NCBI RefSeq assembly: GCF_028476545.1
Contig: NW_026732536.1
Coordinates: 186,001-250,000 of the forward strand
Length of the DNA: 64,000 bases
Source of the DNA: Physella acuta
Taxonomy: Eukaryota; Mollusca; Gastropoda; Physidae
Reading direction: 5' to 3'
Part shown: positions 56,121-64,000 of the stretch, piece by piece
How positions within the stretch are numbered: position 1 is the first letter of the stretch
How the letters are laid out: each line of letters opens with the position of its first letter
The notes under the pieces: generated by a model
Told to the model about the DNA's origin: nothing
Databases searched by the model: none
What the model saw: only the letters and a program-made list of their open reading frames with translations
Translations under genes and position numbers: made by a program

Positions 56121-56415
56121 CAGAGGCGTAGCGAGGGGGGGGAGGGGTGCGGACCGCACCGGGTGACACCATTTAGGGGCGTGACACCAAAGCAAAAAAA
56201 TAGCAAAATATATAGTATTAAAATGATAATTCACACTTAATTAAGTGATTAATTCGAGTGTTAAATAGTCTTTTTAGGAGGTGCAAATCGAAAGTTTTGT
56301 GGGGGGTGCAAATCGAAAATTGAAAGTTTTTCCCCCGGGAAGGGTCGCTACGCGTCTGGGGGGATGACACCATTAAGTGCCGCACCGGGTGACACCCGAC
56401 CTCGCTACGCCACTG
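56121..56415 (-). mobile_element. G/C-minisatellite MITE C4 with doubled right end (295 bp)
   Basis: CAGAGGCGTAGCGAGGGG at 56121 and ACCTCGCTACGCCACTG ending at 56415. The TSD CTTCTAAC (56113-56120) against ATTCTAAC (56416-56423) matches 7 of 8. A second, internal terminus (GGAAGGGTCGCTACGCGTCTGG, about 56339-56360) lies 55 bp inside the right end. The same doubled end is seen, mirrored, in C5. Confidence 0.9.
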
Positions 56416-56559
56416 ATTCTAACACAATTTAAGTATACGTGTCAACTGTGTTTAGCGCTATTTGAGGCCATTTGACTCCGATTTCAGCCTGCTTTTCTTT
56501 TTTGGATTTGCTTCCATAGCCTTTGTCCAACCTAGAACAAACTACAAGGCAGCAGTTGT

Positions 56560-56690
56560 TTGATTTTGGAGTTGTCTCTCCTAGAAGAGTGGCTGTCCCC
56601 AGCAAACGAGCCTCATCCCGCCGGATGGCTCCAACTCGAGACTTTTCGGTTTAGGAAACTTGAGCTTACCGACTCGACCACAAATCTTAC
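56560..56690 (-). mobile_element. tRNA-derived SINE, second family
   Basis: Matches 10795-10930: TTGGAGTTGTCTCTCCTAGA, GGCTGTCCCCAGC, CAACTCGAGACTTTTCGG, then CGACTCGACCAC at the head end. Confidence 0.62.
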
Positions 56691-56699
56691 AATTTCGAG

Positions 56700-57260
56700 G
56701 ACAAAAGTTTTGCATCAATGAACGTGTATTTTTGGTTCAAACGTAAAAAATCAAATAATTTTTTTTTTATATTTGGGATCCAATAGAGAAATCGATAATA
56801 ATCGCATTTAAGCAAACAAATAAAGAAATCTATTTTTAAAATCATACATTTAAATTTAGTAATCAAATTTAGATCACTCTACATGATTAGTTGCAAGGTG
56901 CCACACTAAAACAACTAACAGGGAGTTAAATATGTAAACCTTAACAAAAATCGCTGGTCTAATACTTATCTATAATCAGAAGAATAAATACACTATATAA
57001 AAATAAGGGCATACACAGTAACATAATTCATGTGGCAATACTTCATACATCATCATATCTACATAGTTTTACATCCATATAAAAGATTATGCTTCACTTT
57101 AGAGCTATTTGTGAGAAGTAATTTATCTTGCTTTGTTTTTCAGCATGAATTTTTTAACTACATTTATCGTTATTTCTGTACAAAGATCTTTTTATTTTAT
57201 TTTTTTCTTTCATGTAAAGATCAATATCACGACTTAATTGTCTGTGGTGTTAGATATTAA
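56700..57260. other. AT-rich unique sequence
   Basis: No gene seen. Confidence 0.5.
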
Positions 57261-57261
57261 T

Positions 57262-57435
57262 TGTTTAAACGTTGCTGTCGTTTTAATGATGCTGTCGTTT
57301 CAACGATGCTGTCGTTATAATGATGTTGTCATTTTAATAATACTGTCATTTTAATCATGCTGTCATTTCATGATGCTGTCATTTTTGATTATGCTGTCAT
57401 TTTAGCGGTGCTGACATTGAAATAGTTCTGTCGTT
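57262..57435. repeat. 17-bp minisatellite
   Basis: Unit ATGCTGTCGTTTTAATG with GTCATTTTAAT and GTCGTTTCAACG variants, about ten copies. Confidence 0.93.
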
Positions 57436-57534
57436 TCACTTCGGCTTCAACTCAGTGAACGATTTGTTTGTTTTTTTTTGGAATTTTTTTTTTGTTTCCA
57501 TGTGTTCGTACTTTATTGAACATGAATAGTTGCC

Positions 57535-58070
57535 GTAGGGGGGGGGTTGTTGATGAGAAACCATTGGAGCCTGAGTTTCCAGGCCATTTCTCTTCGGTGT
57601 TCAGTGAAGCGTAGCTAGAAACCCCTCGTTACTGACAATCAATTCTTACAACGCTATGTATGTGGTGGGAGGGATTGATTTTATGTTGGAGGGTGGGGGG
57701 GGGGGGGGGAATTGAACGAAATAAAATTAGGGTTCGATGCTTAATGCGTTTTGGGGGGGGGGGGGGGGTATTTTGTTGGAAATAGTGGATGGTGGATATA
57801 TTGTTTGTTGGGGATAGGGTTGTAACGCGGGGGGGGGGGGGGGGGGGTGGCAATTGTTGCTTGGCGATACTATATGGGAGGCAATAGCTACTCTGCGTAG
57901 ATGTATATAGAGGGGGGGGGCATATGGTACTCTGTAATAGTGTAGGGGGGTAATTGTTATTTGGCGATAGTTTACGTGGGGGGGGGGGGGGTCGTTACTC
58001 GGCGACAGGGTATGTCGAGGCGAAAGGCAATTGTTGGGTGGGATAGTGCGTATGAGGGATAGATATATTG
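57535..58070. repeat. Degenerate G-run repeat
   Basis: Recurring pattern of GCAATTGTTGCTTGGCGATA or GTAATTGTTATTTGGCGATA followed by TATG(T)GGG and G-runs of 8-18, at about 60-70-bp spacing. G-runs near 57704, 57753, 57830 and 57978. Confidence 0.7.
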
Positions 58071-58074
58071 TACC

Positions 58075-58860
58075 GCCGATCTATGGGAAATCTATAAGAC
58101 ATATATAGGAAATCTATAGGACATCTATATGCCCAGTGTATCAGCGCCCTAACGGTGTCTAATGTAATGTAATATTTAACAACGCTGTGTTAGATGATGC
58201 ATGGCTGAACATTGTCATTGGGCTAGACAGTAATCTCTCGGTGCGGATCTGTGCATGGGGTGGCGCTGGCAATGACCCAAGGCCCAACATGGTTCTTGTG
58301 GTAGGGCTTAATATTTGTTTATGTTTTTGAATGAAGTGGTGGGTAAATATTTTGAAATGATGTTTTAATAACATTATTCTAGTGGCTATTTTCCATTCCC
58401 CCTTCCCCTTCTCGGGCTAAATGGGCACTAGAAGTACTAGAAAATTAAAAACGAGATTTTATTAAGCTGTCGTTGTGTTTTAGTCGGTAAAGCTCAAGGG
58501 GACATCAACCCATCTAGGAGAGAAAAACTGTAAAAATCAATCAACTTTAAAGTGTCTTGAAATTGTCTTATAGTTTCTTCTTCCGTATTGACGTCTATTC
58601 TTTGTTTTATACTTGTTTTTTTCCTAATGCTTAGTACAACTATGATTTACGAGAAAAACTTCCCTTGTTATACTTTTTGACCTTTTGCTTACACAAATCC
58701 ATGACTACGTTTGTTGACAAAATTAGAATAAATTTTAATTTTTCCCTCATCCCCCCCAACCCCAACTTTCCCACTGCTTCCCATGTCATTAACCTTTGAC
58801 CTATTTGTCTCGCGACTTAAACTTTACCATTAGCATCAACGCCGACTCACCTAATAAATA
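58075..58860. other. Unique sequence with a SINE fragment
   Basis: No gene. 58465-58530 (+) matches the second SINE family (CGGTAAAGCTCAAGGGG, CAACCCATCTAGGAGAGA), with its B-box region deleted. Confidence 0.5.
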
Positions 58861-58869
58861 AATGAATAC

Positions 58870-59095
58870 CCGATCTACCCCCCTTCCCAGACCCCCCACC
58901 TCCGTGACCCATGCTCTTTCTCCCTGACCCCCCCCCCCACCCCCTTCCCACACCCCCCCCCCCTCTTTCTCCCTGACCTGCCCTCCTTCTCCAGAACCCC
59001 CTCCAAGACCCCCAAAACCCCCTCCTTAGCCCAACCACTCGCTGACCTTCCCCCTCCTCTGACCCCCTCCTGACCCACTTTCACCTCTACCCCCA

Positions 59096-59125
<30 letters not shown>
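58870..59125. repeat. C-rich degenerate repeat and C-run
   Basis: CTTCTCCCTGACCCCC-type units, then a C-run at about 59094-59123. The minus-strand Gly/Arg-rich frames are artefacts. Confidence 0.85.
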
Positions 59126-59127
<2 letters not shown>

Positions 59128-59129
59128 TT

Positions 59130-59840
59130 TGTCTCACATCACTGTCTGTGTCAGCGAGTCAAGAATTTAAGTCATTTTACCGTGGCTGAAGAGTTATCTG
59201 TAGTAAAAACAAGGTCGATAACTCGCCTGCTAACAAGTTTCTATTGATTGCCCCTGAGATAGCATCGACTCCACGCTGGTCTTTTTAAAAAGTAATGTTT
59301 AGTTTTAAAGAAAGGTTTTAAAAAGTAATGTTTAGTTTTAAAGATTGGTTTTAAAAAAATGTTACGTTTTTTTTTATAATAGTAAAAATATGGGATTTTT
59401 TATATCTAGTATTTTTAAAAGAAAGTCGCATTCTTTTTAAAGGGGCAGTTTTATAATAGGTAGTTTCATAGAAAATGTAAACAAAAAATTGAATTTTTAA
59501 AAAGTAAAGATTTAAAAAGGTAAAAAATGTGTTTTTAAAAAAATGTCTAATTCGAATTGTAGTTTTTAAAATGTAAATTGCATTGTAAACAAGCATCATT
59601 GTTTGTAATTTTTTTTAAACAACATCAAAACGACCTAGTTTGTTTCTTGGGTAATTGGATGTTTGGTAATTTAGATCCTCAGTGGGATTAGAAACTCTCG
59701 ACCGCGTAAATTAGCCCACGGCACGCTAAGTGTTACTATAATACGAGTGTAACACGCTACGACAAGGACGGACTTGTTTCAATCATAAGTGTGGGGATGT
59801 AATCAGACAAGGGTGTGTAGATAATGAAAAACTTTGGGAA
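59130..59840. other. AT-rich sequence, no gene seen
   Basis: Contains a 34-bp direct duplication (AAAAAGTAATGTTTAGTTTT plus AAAGA) near 59288-59346. Otherwise T/A-rich. Confidence 0.5.
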
Positions 59841-59854
59841 CTGTTTAGATATAC

Positions 59855-60032
59855 GGTATCGGGGGTACGGATCACACCGGGTGACACCACTCAAGGGAAG
59901 GGGTAAAGGACGAGGTGACACCAAAAAGAACAATGGCACAACTTATTTAAACACGTTATAATTATATATATTAAAGAAAAATAAGAAGGGGGGTCAAGTC
60001 CTGCATTTATCGCACCCTACCTGGCGACGCCA
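59855..60032 (-). mobile_element. Decayed MITE of the CAGTGGCGTAGC group (C7)
   Basis: Contains the module CGGATCACACCGGGTGACAC and AGGTGACACCAAAAAGAACA, and ends CCTGGCGACGCCACTG at 60032. The left terminus is not recognisable and no TSD was found. An older copy. Confidence 0.5.
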
Positions 60033-60235
60033 CTGTAAAAAAATTGTTATATATTCATAAAATAACTTAACAGGTGTATCCGTTCTGTTCTTATTAAAGA
60101 GGCTTAACTTAGAAAAAACACCAAATTCAATTGGTTGAAGGAAATTAGATATTTAGATCGTATATAACACATACTATAAATAGCAATTTAAGATTTTGTT
60201 CATCCGTGACTGGTGTGTTTAAAGGATGTGCTAAG

Positions 60236-60494
60236 CAGTGGCGTAGCGAGGTCGGGTGTCACCCGGTGCGGCACTTAATGGTGTCACCCCCTCAGAGGCG
60301 TAGCGACTCTTCCCGAGGACAAACTTTCAATTTTCGATTTGCACCCCCCTCAAACTTTCGATTTGCAGCCCCCTCAAATTTTTCTCTATATATTTTACTA
60401 TTTTTTGCCTTGGTGTCACCCCCCCCCTAAATGCTGTCACCCGGTGCGGTCCGCCCCCCCCCCCCCCGCCCCCCCCCCCCTCGCTACGCCTCTG
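60236..60494 (+). mobile_element. G/C-minisatellite MITE C5 with doubled left end (259 bp)
   Basis: CAGTGGCGTAGCGAGGTCGG at 60236 and CCCTCGCTACGCCTCTG ending at 60494. The TSD GTGCTAAG is exact (60228-60235 and 60495-60502). An internal second terminus, CAGAGGCGTAGCGACTCTTC, starts near 60294. From there on it is collinear with C2. Confidence 0.95.
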
Positions 60495-60689
60495 GTGCTA
60501 AGTATATCATGGTATCTTTGGTATCTTTGATGGACATAATTCTGTGTTGGCCTTAGCTAATAAGGCACCATACTTCTTGCAGTTAACTTTGTAATGGAAG
60601 TACGAATGTACTCATGGCTGTGTTGTCTGTTTACCCTCCCCTCCCCCCTCCCCCGGGATAGTTCAAGTAGGGGTCTCCGGGTTTATTAA

Positions 60690-60960
60690 TTATGTCAATA
60701 CATCCGGTCCTGAATGTCAACACCGACACTCCACGTGTCAATATCCACACTCTCCCTACACTCCCCGGGTCGATACCCCCCGACCCTCCACGGTCCCAAG
60801 ATGGCCGCGGGTCCCAGGCTCGCGCGACGACTGACCGCCAAGGACGCTGGGAGGGTCATACAATTAGCGTCTCAATACATTCGGCGTCACTCTGTCCACA
60901 CGCCGCCATTGTCCGCGATGACGTCATGTATATTTAACTGTTTAAACATCCCAGACATCG
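60690..60960 (+). promoter_or_regulatory. GC-rich island, possible promoter
   Basis: GC-rich block with CCAAGATGGCCGCGGG (YY1-like AAGATGGCNGC at 60798), CGCCGCCATTGTC (the same word inverted) and TGACGTCA at 60919-60926. From the ATG at 60801 a frame of about 65 codons reads MAAGPRLARRLTAKDAGRVI and ends in an A/T run. No domain is recognised, and the ATG lies inside the YY1-like word. A promoter or first exon is possible. A coding gene is not shown. Confidence 0.33.
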
Positions 60961-61025
60961 AAAAAAAAAATTCGGGGTTGAAGCAGAATTTTTTTTAAAA
61001 GTTGCAAGGGGAAATTAAAAATAAA

Positions 61026-61495
61026 GCGGGAGTGATCTCCCCTGAATTCTCGTATCTTCTTATATGGCAGTAAGGATTGGAATGGTACTTTCATTGAAAT
61101 TTGTCTATAGAAATGGTACCTAATAGCTAAGTTTGTGACACAACCGCGCGTTTGTACTTTAAAATATGCTGCTATAGGATAAAATGATAAAAATAATTAA
61201 ATACTGGGGGTTTTTGTGAAATCAGAAATAAAGTTTCACTTCCGGTTGCTATAAATCGTTTAAAAGTTGATCGAAACCTACAAATAGGATGTTATATCTA
61301 ACTACATGTGTAATTCGGTCTTCCTAACTAAAGCGGTACTCAATTTATTGTGTTCACAGACTGACACATACATAGACAGACATAATGACAAGATTGCAAA
61401 ATTGAGTTTTTCCTACTCGGAAAAGCGTAAAACGTCGATTTGTACACGATTACAATATTTCCCCTATACTCAAGCGAAAAAGTAAAAAAAAATTG
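61026..61495 (+). mobile_element. Hairpin-ended retroposon-like repeat, copy 3 (shortened)
   Basis: Starts GGGAGTGATCTCCCCTGA and ends with AAAACGTCGATTTGTACACG, TATACTCAAGCGAAAAAGT and an A-run (61483-61491). Opposite orientation to the other two copies and about 200 bp shorter. The adjacent A-run at the same end supports the reading of that end as a 3' end. Confidence 0.7.
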
Positions 61496-61499
61496 CTTT

Positions 61500-62510
61500 G
61501 GAAAAATCAAAAATAAAAACGAGAAAAAGAATCGAAAAAAAAACACCTAGTTTGACTGTATCCATTGAGAATGGAAGAAAAGATTACTCCAAGTTGATTT
61601 ACAAAAGAGAGTTATGTATCTTGATTTGCGTTCAATGTCCGCCCATGGATTTTCCCCCTGACTTATCGGTCCTGTTCGAGTGACTGACCGTGTTGGCACT
61701 GAGGGCAGAGTCAGCTGTGAAATGTCTGGAGTCACGAGTCAGGGTGGAGGTGGGGCGGGGTGGGGGGGGGGTGTTTTATTTCCTTCGTTAGCCGTTGGGT
61801 TGTAGAAGCGAGAAATGGTCTTTAGTTACTGTCACTGGTTTGGGTGGTAGTGGCGGGGGGGGGGGGGGGGGGAGGTCGAATTACTGGTGGTATGGTGTTA
61901 GGTCCCAGGTCATCACCTGGTCATCTGGACGAGGTGTCGGGTTAGGTCAGTCATTAATGATTTTTATACGTCAGGTCAGGGGGGGGGGGTGTAATTATTT
62001 TCTGTCATTGTTTTCTGTGATTGCCTATTGTGCAATACAGTGTCGAATGGAGGTTATTTTTGTATGTCCGTATCACTTTTGGATTAGATGTGGATATGGA
62101 TATGGATGAACATGAGGATGTGGATATGGATATGGATGAACATGAGAATGATGAGGAGGATTCCGATTCAGTCTGGTTAGGGTTAGGATTAAAGCTATGG
62201 TTGGGATTAAGAGTTGGGGATATGTTTAGTTTAAGGTATGAAGTGACCAATGCGAAACAATAAAGTAGATTGTATTTTTAAAATATAGTTGAAATCGTAT
62301 TGGCGTAAACTTGCTAAACAAAATAGCTCAAACATTTTTCTTGTTATTTTATAAGTTATTCCTACCTCCAATGTTTATTATATAGACCGACACTCGAACG
62401 CCTTAAGACTGTCATTTCTTTAATTAACTCCTCGTAAATTGACACAACTGTTAAAAACAGTTTTTCAACAAGTCTCCTATATCAAATATACACGACGGTA
62501 CAAACCAGAA
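61500..62510. other. Unique sequence with small repeats, no gene seen
   Basis: G-runs near 61763, 61857-61872 and 61980. A GATATGGATATGGATGAACA word is duplicated at 30-bp spacing (62091-62150). Frames on both strands show no domain. Confidence 0.5.
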
Positions 62511-62514
62511 AGAC

Positions 62515-62735
62515 GCGTTATGTTATTGCTTTGCCGTGTTATGTTATTGGTTTGCCGTGTTATGTTATTGGTTTGCTGTGTTATGTTATTGGTTTGCCGT
62601 GTTATGTTATTGGTTTGCCGTGTTATATTATTGGTTTGCCGTGTTATGTTATTGGTTTGCCGTGTTATGTTATTGGTTTGCCGTGTTATGTTATTGATTT
62701 GCCGCGTTATGTTATCGGTTTGCCAGTGTCACTAC
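62515..62735. repeat. 21-bp minisatellite TTATGTTATTGGTTTGCCGTG
   Basis: About ten copies. Period 21 keeps a heptad frame open (RVMLLVC) for 124 codons. The hydrophobic Cys repeat looks like a membrane protein but follows from the repeat unit. Confidence 0.95.
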
Positions 62736-62737
62736 CC

Positions 62738-62935
62738 CAACCCTGGCCGTGACGTACACCCCAATACCACGTACGCAATGACGATCAAGTGCACTGCTCT
62801 CCATAACCTATGAACTACTTAAGGAGATCCGCCCTAATCTTGTTGTACTGATCTCACAGTCCTCATGACCGTCTCTCTGGTGATTACATATCGTAATGTC
62901 CCCACCCCCCTGGGGACAGTTTTGTCACAATGTAA
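62738..62935. other. Unique sequence
   Basis: No gene seen. Confidence 0.5.
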
Positions 62936-62937
62936 GA

Positions 62938-63130
62938 TTATCTATCTGTAGAATGAGCGATCTACTTTAACATAACTGGCCATTTGAATTAGAATAAATG
63001 GGTGATTGCTGATCTACTTTAGCATAACTGGCCATCTAGATTAGAATAAATGGGTGATTGCTGATCTACTTCAACATAAGTGGTCATCTAGATTAGAAAT
63101 CATTGCCGATTGGAGATCTATTTCAACATT
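62938..63130. repeat. 52-bp tandem repeat, three and a half copies
   Basis: The unit holds ATAACTGGCCATCTAGATTA, then GAATAAATGGGTGATTGCTG and ATCTACTTTAGC. Confidence 0.92.
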
Positions 63131-63134
63131 ACTG

Positions 63135-63430
63135 TCATTCTAGAGTATTATTTCAACAAGTATATGGTCAAGTTGTCCTTTCGTCCGACTGTACAACCCA
63201 TTGAGGACTTTGTCCTGACGTTCTTCTACTCAGATCTATCTGTTGTTTTCTTCATCCATGTCGGGGCACCAACCCGATGTAGCTCTGTCTTCGGGTCATC
63301 AACCATCTCAGTAAACTTAAGTTCCCTTTTCCTGACGGTCCCTAGAGCAAGTGAAGTAGAGTTCACCTGTGTTTGTGTCGTCTTTATTACATTCTGTATT
63401 ACCTTACCATTGCAAACTTTCTTTTTTGAC
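63135..63430. other. Unique sequence with two overlapping frames, no gene assigned
   Basis: A 110-codon + frame (63110-63442) and a 68-codon minus frame overlap. Neither has a recognisable domain. A SINE-tail-like word, GAAGTAGAGTTCACCTGTGT, lies at about 63353. Confidence 0.35.
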
Positions 63431-63437
63431 ATCTCGT

Positions 63438-63690
63438 TTTAAATTTCTGACACTTTTTTGGGTTGGTTTTTTTTTTTATATTTTATATATCACCTTGATT
63501 GGAAGCTAATCCGTTACAAGCATAACTATAACTCTACCAATTACCCACATTTTCGAGGAATTGTTTGTAAATTTCTGGCACTGTTTTGGTTTTTTTTATA
63601 TATATTTTATATATCACCTTGAGTTGAAACTAATCCATTAGACGCCTAACCTTAATTCTACCCATAACCCAAACTTTCGAGGAATTATCT
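63438..63690. repeat. About 130-bp tandem duplication
   Basis: Two copies (about 63438-63566 and 63567-63690) share TAAATTTCTGACACTTTTTT, TATATATCACCTTGA, AACTAATCCATTA and TTTCGAGGAATT in order, roughly 80% alike by eye. Confidence 0.88.
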
Positions 63691-63894
63691 TTTGATCTGA
63701 GGAGAGTTATTGTTTTTCACGGACACAAATTTAGAACAAAAATATATGCGTGAGGCCATACACTGCTAAAGTACACACCCATAATGGACGCACTCAGTAG
63801 AGAGCGCGTGGACTTTTAAAATAAAAGCATGTTATGATTGTTAATTAATTATTAATTGCATGCATGCAGAGCTTCAAAACAGCGTATAGAATAA

Positions 63895-63940
63895 CGGTCG
63901 ATGAAGTAGAGTTTACCTGTTTCTGTGATACCAGCCAAAT
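63895..63940 (-). mobile_element. SINE tail fragment, main family
   Basis: GATGAAGTAGAGTTTACCTG and TTTCTGTGATACC match the tail end of the main family. The body is absent. Confidence 0.65.
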
Positions 63941-63973
63941 AAAATGTGGATTTTTAAAAATAGTAACTTCATT

Positions 63974-64000
63974 GGGACAGAGTGGCCTAGCGATAAGAGC
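63974..64000 (+). mobile_element. SINE head cut by the window edge
   Basis: GGGACAGAGTGGCCTAGCGA then TAAGAGC matches the tRNA-like head of the main family. It continues beyond the window. Confidence 0.6.

Noticed and set aside
62439-62813. Membrane-protein-like RVMLLVC heptads
   Set aside because: A 21-bp satellite produces the heptad. There is no start context, splice site or other domain.
63110-63442. 110-codon frame as a gene
   Set aside because: No domain, weak start context, an overlapping frame on the other strand, and it runs from one tandem repeat into another.

Overview
The window reads as intergenic or intronic DNA from an animal, most likely a mollusc (gastropod-like). The grounds are: no dense coding anywhere, a wide range of microsatellites and minisatellites, tRNA-derived SINEs, many short hAT-type DNA transposons, a Helitron family, long G/C homopolymers, and many copies of the motif ATCTCCCTT, which I remember as frequent in molluscan genomes. 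The phylum is an inference. No rRNA, intact tRNA gene, CRISPR array, operon, LTR element or virus-like element was recognised.

Almost every long open frame is a by-product of a tandem repeat. The best host-gene candidate is one short exon at 18452-18557 (+). It has a good splice acceptor, a strong start context at 18497, an N-myristoylation-type start (MGNHGS) and a GTAAGT donor. If it is real, much of the sequence to its right could be intron. Several GC-balanced islands (29.4, 31.1, 32.4, 33.4, 33.9, 37.5, 46.5, 51.8 and 60.8 kb) carry clustered transcription-factor-like motifs and may be regulatory.

Layout. 0-10 kb: a 28-bp satellite, a hAT relic with an exact 8-bp target-site duplication (TSD), long TA tracts, a hAT MITE, and 13-bp, 12-bp and 42-bp minisatellites. 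10-26 kb: 22-, 79-, 12-, 19-, 16- and 41-bp arrays, a 687-bp repeat with terminal hairpins, an inverted SINE pair and the candidate exon. 26-35 kb: a second inverted SINE pair, a ~120-bp array broken by a Helitron, 29- and 27-bp arrays, a large CTGT tract, a 47-bp array, and a SINE carrying a 141-bp insert with a 9-bp TSD. 35-43 kb: a hAT element containing a nested MITE, a 34/39-bp array, another MITE and hAT copy A. 43-48 kb: a foldback repeat, 33-, 12- and 47-bp arrays, and a perfect 114-bp inverted repeat beside a second copy of the hairpin-ended repeat. 51-56 kb: hAT copy B, whose TSD is exact and which contains an internal duplication, a Helitron and a MITE. 56-64 kb: more MITEs, minisatellites, a third hairpin-ended repeat and SINE fragments.

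The strongest results are transposon insertions whose borders can be proved inside the window by exact TSDs or by neighbouring empty sites. There is also a family of short hAT-like elements that carry their own internal G/C-rich minisatellite. I found no convincing new gene system.
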